Source: Rhodoferax sp. BLA1
GTDB taxonomy: Bacteria > Pseudomonadota > Gammaproteobacteria > Burkholderiales > Burkholderiaceae_C
Assembly (NCBI RefSeq): GCF_013416775.1
Contig: NZ_SZVI01000012.1
Coordinates: 124,001-188,000 of the forward strand
DNA: 64,000 bases
Reading direction: 5' to 3'
In this document: piece after piece, positions 1 through 13,543 of the stretch
Layout: every line of letters starts with the position of its first letter
Position numbering within the stretch: position 1 is the stretch's first letter
Program-made: the position numbers and the translations under genes
The notes under the pieces: generated by a model
The model's input: only the letters and a program-made list of their open reading frames with translations
Database searches by the model: none
Told to the model about the DNA's origin: nothing

Positions 1-113
1 GGGAACGTCAGCTAGCACCTATTTGCAGGGTTGCAGCCTATATTCGCACTGTCCGGGTCCAGTTCTGTGCCAACACTTGCAGACATGCCACTGGGCGCTG
101 ACAGCCCGGGTGC

Positions 114-896
114 TCAGCGGGACGCCGCCGCAAGGGCCTGCGTGAGCGCAACATCGGCACGTTGGGCGGCCGTTGCATCACCACGCTCAGCCAGCACCGC
201 GACCAACTGACGCAACTGTGCAGCCGTCAGACCTGTCCGCATGCTGGCGGCCATGTGCGAGCGCAGTTGCGATTCCACGCCAGGCGTTGCGGCCAGTGCT
301 CCGACCGTGGCTAACTCACGGCTTTGCCAGTCGAGGTTGTCGCGTTCGAAAATGTCGCCGAACAAATGGGTCTGCAGGAACTGGTTGATGGCGGGGGCAA
401 AGTCCGTCACTGTGTTCTTGACCGGCCCGCCGGAAATTTTGGTCTGGTTGGCTGTGCCAACCGCGAGCAACTCGTCACCGGTGGGAATGGTTCGGCTTGG
501 CTCGCGCCCCGGTGCGTCCTGAATGCCACGTTGTTTGCGCGCGTCCACCACCTTCAGCAACTCACCCAGCGCGTTGAGACTGCGCGGAAAACCGGCGTAG
601 GCATAAAGATGTACCAGGATTTCCTTGGCTTCGCTGACGGTCAGGTCCGAGTCCAAACCCGCATGCAAAGCGGCGTTGAGCTTGGGCATGTCGCTCGCCG
701 CCACAAAGGAGGCGATCAGCGGGATGGCTTGCTGCCTAGCGGAAAGCGTCTCTGAGCGGCTTGGTGTGGTCACGGCGAGCGGTTCCGGGTTGTTCTGAGC
801 GGCGTAGGCAGGTGCGGTCACCAGGCCGAGACCCAGAACCATGGTGACTGCTGCCGCCCGAAAAAGGCGTTGCTTAGCGGGCGTTGTATTGTTCAT
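114..896 (-). CDS. Exported carboxymuconolactone decarboxylase-like protein
   Basis: The 260-residue product begins with a Sec signal peptide (hydrophobic stretch about residues 12-32, AYA-A cleavage site). The mature part carries two CMD/AhpD-like segments, around residues 55-120 and 165-250, with the family's alpha-helical pattern (ELATVGALAA near residue 195). Family members are alkylhydroperoxidase- or decarboxylase-like enzymes, but I do not see the CxxC peroxidatic pair of AhpD, so the reaction is open. The gene overlaps the end of the cupin gene by 23 nt, implying translational coupling; cupin and CMD proteins are often paired. It is the last gene of the long minus-strand hydrolase/redox run. 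Sequence 1-113 downstream shows no gene. Confidence 0.8.
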   Translation of the reverse strand: MNNTTPAKQRLFRAAAVTMVLGLGLVTAPAYAAQNNPEPLAVTTPSRSETLSARQQAIPLIASFVAASDMPKLNAALHAGLDSDLTVSEAKEILVHLYAYAGFPRSLNALGELLKVVDARKQRGIQDAPGREPSRTIPTGDELLAVGTANQTKISGGPVKNTVTDFAPAINQFLQTHLFGDIFERDNLDWQSRELATVGALAATPGVESQLRSHMAASMRTGLTAAQLRQLVAVLAERGDATAAQRADVALTQALAAASR

Positions 897-1383
897 CGGT
901 CACTTTCTCCATCCAGGTTACAGATTTGCCATCAACGGAGCGACCCACAGCCAAGTGGGTCATTGCTGAGTTCGCCGTAGCACCGTGCCAATGTTTAACT
1001 TCGGGCGGGCACCACACGACATCGCCTTCGCGGATGACTTGCACGGGCTTTCCCCATTCCTGCGTCAGTCCGATACCCGATGTCACCACCAGCCGCTGCC
1101 CTGCCGGATGCGTGTGCCATGCAGTGCGCGAACCGGGATCGAATGTCACATAGGCACCGTACGCATTGACGTCCTCGTTGGCGGAAAACAAGGGGTCAAC
1201 CCGCGCACGCCCGGTGAAGTAATCGGCCGATCCGTATATTGGCTTTTGTTCGCCTGCACGTGTGATGAGTTGGGCAGGGGGGCCTGATGCAACCGTTTGG
1301 CCAGCTTGGCCTTGGGGTTCGGCTGCGCTAGCAAATACAGCGACGGCACACAGGGTCATTCCCAATAAAAACGGTTTCTTCAT
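874..1383 (-). CDS. Exported cupin-domain protein
   Basis: A protein of about 169 residues with a signal peptide (MKKPFLLGMTLCAVAVFASA). The start at 1383 is chosen because an AAAGGA ribosome site lies 7-8 nt upstream; an in-frame ATG 36 nt further out has none. One cupin barrel follows, with a metal-binding first motif (HTHPAGQ, about residues 88-94) and a second motif (HWHG, near 132), so a single bound metal is likely. Such small cupins act as lyases, dioxygenases or decarboxylases; the substrate cannot be told. It is coupled to the downstream CMD-like gene. Confidence 0.8.
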   Translation of the reverse strand: MKKPFLLGMTLCAVAVFASAAEPQGQAGQTVASGPPAQLITRAGEQKPIYGSADYFTGRARVDPLFSANEDVNAYGAYVTFDPGSRTAWHTHPAGQRLVVTSGIGLTQEWGKPVQVIREGDVVWCPPEVKHWHGATANSAMTHLAVGRSVDGKSVTWMEKVTDEQYNAR

Positions 1384-1425
1384 AAGCACGAGTCCTTTCT
1401 GTAAAACTTGGTTGGTCATAGATGC

Positions 1426-2124
1426 TCAGTTGGCTGCGTTTTCGGTGACGCGTACACGCTTTGCGCGCTGCGTCCACAACACAAAGTAGTAGCTGACAGC
1501 CGCATAAAGCCCCGCTACTGCTGAGCAATGCAGAAAAAAACCTGCGGAGGATTCCCCAAAATCCCACCAGTCCGGGAGCGGCTGAAGGAAGAGCTTCGAG
1601 CCGATATTCAGGACGAACGAACTGCGAATGCCCTGGATCGTGATGGCCACGGCGGCGAGCCGCAGTACCCAGGTTCGTGCTGAACTTGCGGACTTGATTC
1701 CACTTACAGCGCGCGCCATGCCCATGAGCATGGTCCAACGCGTGCCAACGTGAGCGCCAAGGATGATGAGTCCCCAATAAGCGGCCAACGCGTGGATTTG
1801 CTTTACACGAAAGGAGTTGTTCAGTTCCAATGCGGTGAACAAGGCGTTGGAGACCATCACACTCGTCACCAGCAAGGTCAGCATGACTGTCGCCAAGCAC
1901 ACCACAACGGCCCTGTTGATGACACTGCGTGCATCCAGCGGGCCGTGTACCAGCCCTGCGTACCAGCGGCGATTGAACACGTTATGCACCACCAGCAGTA
2001 CCAGCATGCCGGTCCCGGCCACCTCATGAAAGAGATTGTCCTGCCAGTAGTAAGGCAAGACCACGAGCATCAGCGCGGCCGCCGCCAGAACGATGCCCAA
2101 TCGGGTCAGAAGATGGATCTTCAT
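1426..2124 (-). CDS. DUF4405-like membrane protein, possible cytochrome b
   Basis: The 232-residue product has at least four hydrophobic helices (about residues 8-25, 36-50, 70-95, 108-125 and a C-terminal one near 195-215). Histidines inside or next to the helices (HEVAGTG, HNVFNRRWY, QIHALAAYWG, HVGTRW) fit a small haem-b membrane protein of the DUF4405/cytochrome b561-like group. Its start overlaps the stop of the cytochrome P460 gene by 4 nt, so the two are translationally coupled and may form a membrane/periplasm electron-transfer pair. The pairing is an inference from position. Confidence 0.7.
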   Translation of the reverse strand: MKIHLLTRLGIVLAAAALMLVVLPYYWQDNLFHEVAGTGMLVLLVVHNVFNRRWYAGLVHGPLDARSVINRAVVVCLATVMLTLLVTSVMVSNALFTALELNNSFRVKQIHALAAYWGLIILGAHVGTRWTMLMGMARAVSGIKSASSARTWVLRLAAVAITIQGIRSSFVLNIGSKLFLQPLPDWWDFGESSAGFFLHCSAVAGLYAAVSYYFVLWTQRAKRVRVTENAAN

Positions 2125-2657
2125 TTGCTCGGTGTCGCCGCCGGGTCGAAGCTGCGCAATTCGCTGAAGGTATACAGGAACTCGTCGTCCTTGCGCGGCT
2201 CATGACAGGACTGACAGCGCGCCGTGTTCTCACTCGGGTTGATGGACTTCTGGTCCGTCAGGAACCACTGGAACTGCCAGTCACCGGTCCGGCGACGTGC
2301 GTCGTAATCCTGCCCCCAACCCGCACCTTTTTGCATCACGAAGTAGCGCGAAAGCTTGCCGTCACGATGGTCGACCAGCACAAAGTGCGTTCCGTTCGGA
2401 AAAGGCTGACCCTTCTTGGCGGCATCAATCGCCTCGCGCGTGGTCAACATATGTTCCACCGCGTTGCCACGCCGTACCGTCGTGTAGTGGATCAGCTTGT
2501 CCAGGTCAGGAAACGTCACACGGTTGCCCTCTGCCAGCACATCGGTACTTAGCAAGGCCGTGCCGCCTGCCAAGACCAGCCAGACCGCGCTGGCCAGGCC
2601 AACGGCCGACTTTTGACACAGGGTTGACACCATGGATTTAAAAGAGAAGTGGGTCAT
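2121..2657 (-). CDS. Cytochrome P460-family c-type cytochrome
   Basis: The 178-residue exported protein has a hydrophobic leader (about residues 18-42) and one haem c motif, CQSCH, near residue 146, close to the C terminus as in the cytochrome P460 family. Known P460 proteins oxidise hydroxylamine or bind NO in the periplasm; many homologues in non-nitrifiers have no tested function. The Lys that cross-links the P460 haem cannot be assigned confidently by eye. It lies directly upstream of, and overlaps, the DUF4405 membrane protein. Confidence 0.8.
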   Translation of the reverse strand: MTHFSFKSMVSTLCQKSAVGLASAVWLVLAGGTALLSTDVLAEGNRVTFPDLDKLIHYTTVRRGNAVEHMLTTREAIDAAKKGQPFPNGTHFVLVDHRDGKLSRYFVMQKGAGWGQDYDARRRTGDWQFQWFLTDQKSINPSENTARCQSCHEPRKDDEFLYTFSELRSFDPAATPSK

Positions 2658-2675
2658 GTGGATCCTTGGGTTGTG

Positions 2676-3775
2676 TCATCGTTGTGCGGTTTGTTGCCAC
2701 CATCTGCTTCCCGGTGTGGGCGCAGACAGGCTCATGCGCTCGCCCATCATGGGTGTGCTAAGAGACAGGCCATTGGCGCCGGCCAGGTCTGCAATCTGCT
2801 CCATCGGGTCGTTCCAGGCATGCATGGCCAAATCAAACGTGCCGTTATGGATTGGAAAAAGCCATTTGCCATTCAGGTCGGCGAACGCCTTGAGAACCTG
2901 ATCAGGCAGCATGTGAACGTACGCCCAGCGCTTGTCGTAAGCCCCCGTTTCGATGAAGGCCACGTCGAACGGGCCATACCGCTTGCCGATTTCCTTGAAC
3001 CCGTCGAAGTAACCGCTGTCGCCGCTGAAGAACAGCTTGAAGTCCCGGCCAGCAATCACCCATGACGACCACAATGTGGAATCGGCATCGGTGAGACCGC
3101 GCCCCGAGAAATGTTGTGCCGGCGTCGCGATGAAGCGCACCCCCTCAATGGTGGTGCCATCCCACCAGTCGAACTCCTGCACCTTGCTGGCAGGCACGCC
3201 CCATGTGATGAGGGTTGCACCCACGCCCAATGGCGCAAGAAAGTGCTTCACCCGACCTTGAAGCGCTAGGATGGTCGCGTGGTCCAGATGGTCGTAGTGG
3301 TTATGCGAGATGATCACGCCCTCAAGGGGCGGCAGTTCATCGACCGCGATGGGTGGCGCGTCGAAGCGCTGTGGCCCGTACCATTGAACGGGCGAAGAGC
3401 GTTCGCTAAAGACCGGGTCGGTCAACCACAGCTTGTTGTTGAGTTTGAGGAGCAGGCTCGAATGTCCCAGCCGCCACACACTGTGGTCGGGCGCATCCAG
3501 AATGGCTTCCCGGGTCACCTTCAGCATCGGAACAATGCGGTCTGGCCTGGTGTTGGCCGACTTGTTGAACAGAAAGTCTGCCCATACCCGCACCCCATCA
3601 ACAAAGCTGCGCTCGGCCCTTGGTACCACGTTGTGGAAGCGCCCATCCCGAAACTGGGGTGATTGCGGATAGGACGATGGCCGGGATGTGGTGGCGCAGG
3701 CCACGACAGCACTCACAACGGCGACAGCAATCACAAGGCCAAACGCCCACCGTCTACGCGGTACTTTGTTGGCGC

Positions 3776-3779
<4 letters not shown>
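2676..3779 (-). CDS. MBL-fold metallohydrolase (UlaG/NAPE-PLD-like), membrane-anchored
   Basis: A product of about 367 residues with an N-terminal hydrophobic segment (about residues 10-30) ending in a lipobox-like VVACA, so an exported lipoprotein is possible. The core has the metallo-beta-lactamase zinc motif HNHYDHLDH (about residue 160) and later FSGDSGY and HNGTFDLAMH, matching the NAPE-PLD/UlaG-like branch. The start at 3779 gives an ATGA overlap with the upstream hydrolase; an earlier ATG at 3803 would lie inside that gene. The substrate could be a phosphodiester or lactone; not determinable. Confidence 0.8.
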
Positions 3780-7505
<3,726 letters not shown>

Positions 7506-7512
7506 GCACAAC

Positions 7513-8460
<948 letters not shown>

Positions 8461-8559
8461 TATGACAATGATGCCGAGGAGGGCCGCTTGAAATGCAGTG
8501 TGACCGGCCTTTCCGGTGGGGCAATCCCCAAAAGTCATCGCGTTCGGACTCTGCCGTTT

Positions 8560-9618
8560 TCAGTCGAGGTGTTTCTCGGCCAGAAACTTTGACATCAGAT
8601 CGGCGATTTCCACATTGTTGAGATCCGAGAACGGGAAGTGCGTGTTGCCGCGAATGCCGATCTCCGGCAGATGCACAACCTTCGCATCGCCACCGTGGCG
8701 ATTGATGGCTTGCGCCCAGAGCTTGGCCATCGCGAGACGCACGCGCCAACCGTCCTGTCCTGAATTGGCGATGGGCTCCGAAGGGATGAAGTCTCCGTAA
8801 TAAATGATGATCGGTATCTTGGTGAGCTTCATGAACTCGGAGGGAGGGATTCCGACCGGTTCCAGTGCACCGGCCGAACTCGCCATGCCCGGTGGCACTT
8901 CGCCTTGTGGAAACACAAAGCCGCTACCCGGCTCGTAGGCGACGATGGCGCGGATACGCGGATTCTTCATCGCCGCCAGCCAGCCCATGCCCCCGCTATG
9001 CGAATGCGTCACCAGAATTCCTGGGCCAATTTTGTCGAACAAGGCCGAAACCGCATCGCTGGTGACATTGAGATCAATCGGGCCGGTATCCGGCGTCATC
9101 GCCCGGAAGTATTGGTTGAGCGTCTCTTTGGATCGTGAGAACTGCACGCCGGGGAAATAGTCGGGCCAGATACCGACCCGAAAGGTGTTGAACCAGCGTT
9201 GTTCGTCCGGCGTGGCGCTGATCGCACCCCCCACCGTGCCGCGCCCCGCCGCGCCACGGCGTGGCTGGTCGATCAGGTAAGTGGCAAATTGACGCCGCAG
9301 ATAAAGAGTCTGGTAGCCCTCGCGGCCATCGGCGGTTGTCTCCCAGGTTTTGCCGAACTGTCCAAAACCATGCCACATCACCAGCGGCAATGTTCTGGCC
9401 TTGACCGGCACCTGATAGAACACGCGTGCATGGTCACCATGCAGGGTTTGCCCGTCAGGGGTTTGAGTGACGGTGCCGCCAACGGCGAAACTGCCCTGTT
9501 CCTGAATCACGAGGGATTTGGCCTGGTCTGTCGAGGCCGCAATGGCCAGCGGTGAGGCCACGATGGAAGCAAATACCAGCGCGACGAGCAGTCGGCCAGG
9601 ATGGCCTGAGATGGTCAT
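8560..9618 (-). CDS. Exported alpha/beta hydrolase
   Basis: 352 residues with a clear Sec signal peptide (VALVFASIVASPLAIAA). Alpha/beta-hydrolase features: oxyanion HGFGQFGKTW (about residue 86), a nucleophile elbow in THSHSGGMGW (GILVTHSHSG, Ser about residue 206) and a C-terminal catalytic His in the RGNTHFPF region. The family resembles secreted esterases of proteobacteria with unknown natural substrates. It follows the next hydrolase gene by 33 nt and shares a probable transcript with it. Confidence 0.8.
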   Translation of the reverse strand: MTISGHPGRLLVALVFASIVASPLAIAASTDQAKSLVIQEQGSFAVGGTVTQTPDGQTLHGDHARVFYQVPVKARTLPLVMWHGFGQFGKTWETTADGREGYQTLYLRRQFATYLIDQPRRGAAGRGTVGGAISATPDEQRWFNTFRVGIWPDYFPGVQFSRSKETLNQYFRAMTPDTGPIDLNVTSDAVSALFDKIGPGILVTHSHSGGMGWLAAMKNPRIRAIVAYEPGSGFVFPQGEVPPGMASSAGALEPVGIPPSEFMKLTKIPIIIYYGDFIPSEPIANSGQDGWRVRLAMAKLWAQAINRHGGDAKVVHLPEIGIRGNTHFPFSDLNNVEIADLMSKFLAEKHLD

Positions 9619-9651
9619 GTTGTTTCTTTCAATGGGATTGGGCAGAACGCG

Positions 9652-10707
9652 TCAGAGCGACTTGCCGTAGAACTCGGTCAGCTTGCCCACCGCCTGGTTG
9701 ACGTAAGCTGGCTTCCAGTAGGTTTCGATGTGGGTGGCGCCTTCGATCTTGAACAACTCCTTGCTCTTCGTTCCGGTGGCTTTGGCGAAGGCATCCTCGG
9801 TCATGTACAGGCTATCGGCCTTGCTGCCGGCAATCATCAACAAGGGTTTGTCGATCAGTTCGATTTGGTTGGTAGCGTCAAAGCGCATCAGGTCCAGCAA
9901 ACTGCTGGTGGTGTATTTGAAGGTCGAGTTGGGATGCGCATGCGTTTTCCAGTAGTACTCGTAACCCTGCCGATACAGATCAAACGGCAACTTGGCGATC
10001 TGTTCATCGCTCAGGTTGGCGTCGCCAGAGTAGAGAACCTTGCCGCCAGCCGCCTCCTGGGCGCGGGCGTCTGAGGCCTGCTGCAAACGTGTCTGGATGG
10101 TGGTCAGTCCCGAGTCGACATAGCCGTTGCGGCGAACGCGCCCGGAGTTGAACATGCTCACTGTCGCAATCGACTTGAACCGCTTGTCGGTTTGCGCTGC
10201 GGCCAACGAATAACCGCCGCCGCCGCAGAGGCCGAGCAAACCAAGACGCGTGGCATCCACACCGGCATACTGAGTGATGAAGTCGGCCATGCCGTGGATG
10301 TCTTCGATACGATGGGTTGGCTTATCCACATTGCGCGGTGTGCCGCCGCTGGCACCCTGATAAGCTGCGTCGGCAGTGATGGCGATATAGCCCTGCTCGG
10401 CCAGACGCTGGGCATACAAACCTGCCACCTGCTCCTTCACACCACCATTGGGGTGGGCCACCACCACTGCCGGATATTTCTTACCTGCGTCATAGTTCGC
10501 AGGGGTGTAGACGTTGGCGGAAACATCAATGCCGTTGAGCTTGTAAGCCACGGCGCGGATGTTGACTTTGCCTTGGACGTTTTCGGTGATCGCACCGTCA
10601 TAGGCCAGGGTGAATGGATTCTGTTTGTAGTCTGCGGCCATCGAGGCGCCAGAAAATGTACCCACGCTTGAGGCTAACAATACTGAATGTAAGACCGTGA
10701 ATTTCAT
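9652..10707 (-). CDS. Exported alpha/beta hydrolase (YcjY/dienelactone hydrolase-like)
   Basis: 351 residues with a signal peptide (about residues 1-24, ASMAAD). The nucleophile elbow is GLCGGGGYS (about residue 160), so the nucleophile may be Cys rather than Ser, as in dienelactone hydrolases; the acid (AGSKADS, about 295) and His (GATHIE, about 325) follow. This resembles the YcjY-like alpha/beta hydrolases often co-regulated by LysR proteins. It is the first gene of the leftward transcript that starts from the divergent region with the LysR gene. Confidence 0.8.
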   Translation of the reverse strand: MKFTVLHSVLLASSVGTFSGASMAADYKQNPFTLAYDGAITENVQGKVNIRAVAYKLNGIDVSANVYTPANYDAGKKYPAVVVAHPNGGVKEQVAGLYAQRLAEQGYIAITADAAYQGASGGTPRNVDKPTHRIEDIHGMADFITQYAGVDATRLGLLGLCGGGGYSLAAAQTDKRFKSIATVSMFNSGRVRRNGYVDSGLTTIQTRLQQASDARAQEAAGGKVLYSGDANLSDEQIAKLPFDLYRQGYEYYWKTHAHPNSTFKYTTSSLLDLMRFDATNQIELIDKPLLMIAGSKADSLYMTEDAFAKATGTKSKELFKIEGATHIETYWKPAYVNQAVGKLTEFYGKSL

Positions 10708-10779
10708 TTGAATCTCTCTTTCGGGGTGAAGGATGTGAGGCGGGACCGCGTCGTTTCATGGCTGGTGTGTACCGTTCGC

Positions 10780-10851
10780 ATGGGATCCGACTGTATGCAG
10801 CCAACTCACATCTGAATAGCTGCAAAACCGTTGTTGAATTGACATCAAAAA
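10780..10851. promoter_or_regulatory. Duplicated promoter/operator segment, copy 2 (LysR divergent region)
   Basis: Second copy of the 72-bp element found at 8389-8460. It lies between the leftward hydrolase gene (start 10707) and the rightward LysR gene (start 10883). A possible promoter for the LysR gene is TTGTTG at 10831 and GATAAT at 10855 with an 18-bp spacer. The position is the usual one for autoregulation by LysR proteins. Confidence 0.7.
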
Positions 10852-10882
10852 CGGGATAATGTTGCGCAGGAGATCCCATTCC

Positions 10883-11869
10883 ATGGCCATCAATGAACTG
10901 CGCTCTGTGTCCACTTTCATTAAGGCCGCCGAGCTGGGTAGCCTGCGCAAGGCAGCGCTTGAACTGGACATTAGTCCGCAGGCCGCCAGCAAGGCCTTAG
11001 CGCAACTGGAGAAACATCTGGCAGTGCGGCTGTTTCATCGCACCACGCGGGTTATGTCTCTGACTGACGCGGGACAACGGTTGCTTGAAGAAATCCAGCC
11101 TGCCTTGCTCGGGGTGCAGCGTGCTCTGACCAAGGCCCGGGCGAACAAGGATGAGTTCTCCGGGCCACTGCGTATTGCCGGTCCGCGCACCACGTTCCAG
11201 CCCATCCTTTGGCCCTTGATCGAGACGTTTTGTGAGCTGTATCCCGGCATCCAGCCCGATGTTCTGCTGGAGGACCGCATCGGCAATTGGGTGGAAGACC
11301 GTATTGATGTGGGCTTTCGCCTAGGGCCGTCGCCGGACGAGGGGGTGATTGCGCGTCGGTTGTTTCCGCTGCAGTTGGTGATCTGTGGCGCGCCGGCTTA
11401 CTTCGAGCGCTTCGGGGTACCCAACTCGCTGTCGGCCTTGTCGTCACATCGCTGCAGTGTGTTTCGCCATCCGGGCACCGGCAGACTCGCCCCGTGGCAC
11501 GTGTTTCTGGGCGGTCAGCTGGTCGAACAGCCGGTGGTGCCGACCATCATCAGCAACGATGCGGATCTGGAATTGAACGCGGTGCTCTCCGGAAAGGTGC
11601 TGGGCCAGTTGGCAGGCGCCACGGCAGCGCCTTATATCCGAGCGGGCCAACTGGTTCCAGTCTTGCTGGAGCACATGCCAGACATCGCCAGTTACTTTGT
11701 GTACTTTGGCAGCCGGACATCACAACCGGCGCGCGCCAGAGCTTTCATTGACTTGGCGGTGGAGCGCCTCACGGACTGCCCGCAGTATGTGTTGACCAGC
11801 CAGGAATTGGCACACGCCCAGCGCCTGCTTCCCGGTTCAAGGCGTCCGGTCAAGATTCAGGCAAGCTGA
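10883..11869 (+). CDS. LysR-family transcriptional regulator
   Basis: 328 residues with an N-terminal winged HTH (about residues 5-62, helix ALELDISPQAASKALAQLE) and a two-lobed effector domain. The start at 10883 is preferred over 10859 because AGGAGA lies 9 nt upstream. It is divergent from the hydrolase run, and the shared operator sequence upstream of it and of the aldo/keto reductase gene suggests it controls both units. Its inducer is unknown. Confidence 0.85.
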   Translation: MAINELRSVSTFIKAAELGSLRKAALELDISPQAASKALAQLEKHLAVRLFHRTTRVMSLTDAGQRLLEEIQPALLGVQRALTKARANKDEFSGPLRIAGPRTTFQPILWPLIETFCELYPGIQPDVLLEDRIGNWVEDRIDVGFRLGPSPDEGVIARRLFPLQLVICGAPAYFERFGVPNSLSALSSHRCSVFRHPGTGRLAPWHVFLGGQLVEQPVVPTIISNDADLELNAVLSGKVLGQLAGATAAPYIRAGQLVPVLLEHMPDIASYFVYFGSRTSQPARARAFIDLAVERLTDCPQYVLTSQELAHAQRLLPGSRRPVKIQAS

Positions 11870-11979
11870 TGTCGTGTTGGTGGCCTGTGGGCTAAGCCAC
11901 ATAGCTGCCTTTCGATCCATAAGTGGCAATGGCCGCTTCGGAGCAGGCATATCGCAAACTTCTACGACCGGAACCGTTT

Positions 11980-12057
11980 AGGTTTGTAGGATGCCCGCCC
12001 GCAACCACTGACCGTCGAGACCCAGCCCAAGCTTGAGGGCGGGTGTCGTACAAACCT
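11980..12057. repeat. Imperfect 21-bp inverted repeat
   Basis: Arms 11980-12000 and 12037-12057 match at about 17 of 21 positions with a 36-nt loop (AGGTTTGTA...CCCGCCC against its complement). It lies in the 464-nt gene-free stretch (11870-12333) downstream of the transposase gene, where the terminal hairpin of an IS91-type element would be expected, but the end itself cannot be fixed from sequence alone. I see no gene in the rest of that stretch. Confidence 0.5.
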
Positions 12058-12333
12058 CGAGGGAGGAAACCGCGGGGAGTACCGCAGTTGTTGGAGTGAA
12101 CTATGCAGCTATGGGGATTTGAAGAGCCGCAGTGTGGTTTGACATTGCGATCATGGCTTTGCTCCTGGCGGCCAGACCGCACAAGCCACGCGCACTGGCG
12201 CTGACTTGGCAGATTTGTTTGACACCGGTGGCGCGATCAGCCGAGGTTTCGCGGCACAAGGACGCACTTGTCCAGGCTGACTGCGGCGAGTGCCGAGTCG
12301 ACCCATAGTTTGGCCGTCTCCAAGTCCTTGCGC

Positions 12334-13530
12334 TCATGAAGGACCCTGGGCGGTAGGTGGCGCACGAATGGCCTGTGCGCGCACAAACGTCTGGACGATG
12401 ATCATCGGCGCGCCACAGTGCGTGCAAACGAATGTCGGTCGCACAGGCTCAGCTGGTTCGTCAGCACTGTTCGGATCGGCAGCTGCAGCAGGCGCCACCT
12501 GCAGCAGTTCACGAGCCAGAGCCAGTTTCTCCTTGCGCACATGGTTGGCGATCAGCCCATAGTGGCGAATGCGGTGAAAGCCACAGGGCAGAACGTGCAG
12601 CAGAAAGCGACGCATGAACTCGTCAGGCTGCAGCGTCATGGTCTTATGCCGCGTCTCTCCCTTGGCGCGGTAATCCTTCCAGCGAAACCTCACCCCCGCA
12701 TCGTCCATTGACAACAGACGTGAGTTGGAGATGGCAACCCGGTGGGTGTAGCGTGACAAATAGGCCAGCACCGCAGTCGGACCGGCAAACGGACGCTTGG
12801 CATACACCACCCATTCGCACTTGCCCACTGGAGCCTGCCATTTGGCAAAGGTCTTGGCATCCGCTAACTCGGCGTATTCACCGAAGAACTGCAACTCACC
12901 CGCACGGTACGCAGCCCCCAACTCTTCCAGAAAACGCCTGCGAAACAACCTGGAGAGCACCCGCACCGGCAGAAAGAAGCCCGGCTTGCAGGCCACCCAG
13001 CGCTGGCCGTCAGGTGACAGGCCACCGCCCGGCACCATGCCATGCACATGGGGATGGTGCGTCAGCGCCGATCCCCATGTGTGCAGTACCAGGGTCGCTG
13101 CAATCTGTGCCCCCAAATGTCTGGGGTCTGCCGCGATGGTGAGCAGTGTTTCAGCGGCCACCTCAAACAACAGCCGATAAATCACCGCCTTGTTGTAATA
13201 CGCCATGGCACTGATGGGTGCCGGTAAGGTGAAGACCACGTGGTAGTAGTCCACTGGCAGCAAATCCGCCTGACGATCTTGCAGCCAGCGCTTGGCCGCA
13301 CGGGCCTGGCACTTGGGGCAGTGCCGGTTGCGACATGAGTTGTAGGCCACTTGGTCGTGCCCGCAGTCGTCGCAGTGCAACACGTGTCCCCCCAGTGCCG
13401 CGCTGCGGCACTGCTCGATGGCCGACATCACTTTGAGCTGGCCCAGGCTCAGGTGTCCCTGCTGGCTTTGACGCCAAGCAGGACCGTGAGTGCGGAAGAT
13501 GTCGGCCACCTCCAAGGCGAGGTGCCCCAC
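12334..13530 (-). CDS. IS91-family transposase (HUH rolling-circle type)
   Basis: 398 residues. The N-terminal zinc-ribbon has CDDCGHD and CRNRHCPKCQ (about residues 53-85), followed by the HUH metal motif HPHVHG (about residue 158), and the nicking tyrosine region LAYLSRYTHR (about 256-265). The start is a GTG. A second Cys pair near the C terminus (CTHCG) is also present. The protein is full-length by IS91 standards and shows no internal stop, so the element may be active. Confidence 0.88.
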   Translation of the reverse strand: MGHLALEVADIFRTHGPAWRQSQQGHLSLGQLKVMSAIEQCRSAALGGHVLHCDDCGHDQVAYNSCRNRHCPKCQARAAKRWLQDRQADLLPVDYYHVVFTLPAPISAMAYYNKAVIYRLLFEVAAETLLTIAADPRHLGAQIAATLVLHTWGSALTHHPHVHGMVPGGGLSPDGQRWVACKPGFFLPVRVLSRLFRRRFLEELGAAYRAGELQFFGEYAELADAKTFAKWQAPVGKCEWVVYAKRPFAGPTAVLAYLSRYTHRVAISNSRLLSMDDAGVRFRWKDYRAKGETRHKTMTLQPDEFMRRFLLHVLPCGFHRIRHYGLIANHVRKEKLALARELLQVAPAAAADPNSADEPAEPVRPTFVCTHCGAPMIIVQTFVRAQAIRAPPTAQGPS

Positions 13531-13543
13531 GGCGGTGATGTCC

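Noticed and set aside
11892..12333. Small frames downstream of the IS91-type transposase
   Set aside because: None has a ribosome site, family likeness or consistent codon use; likely element end sequence.
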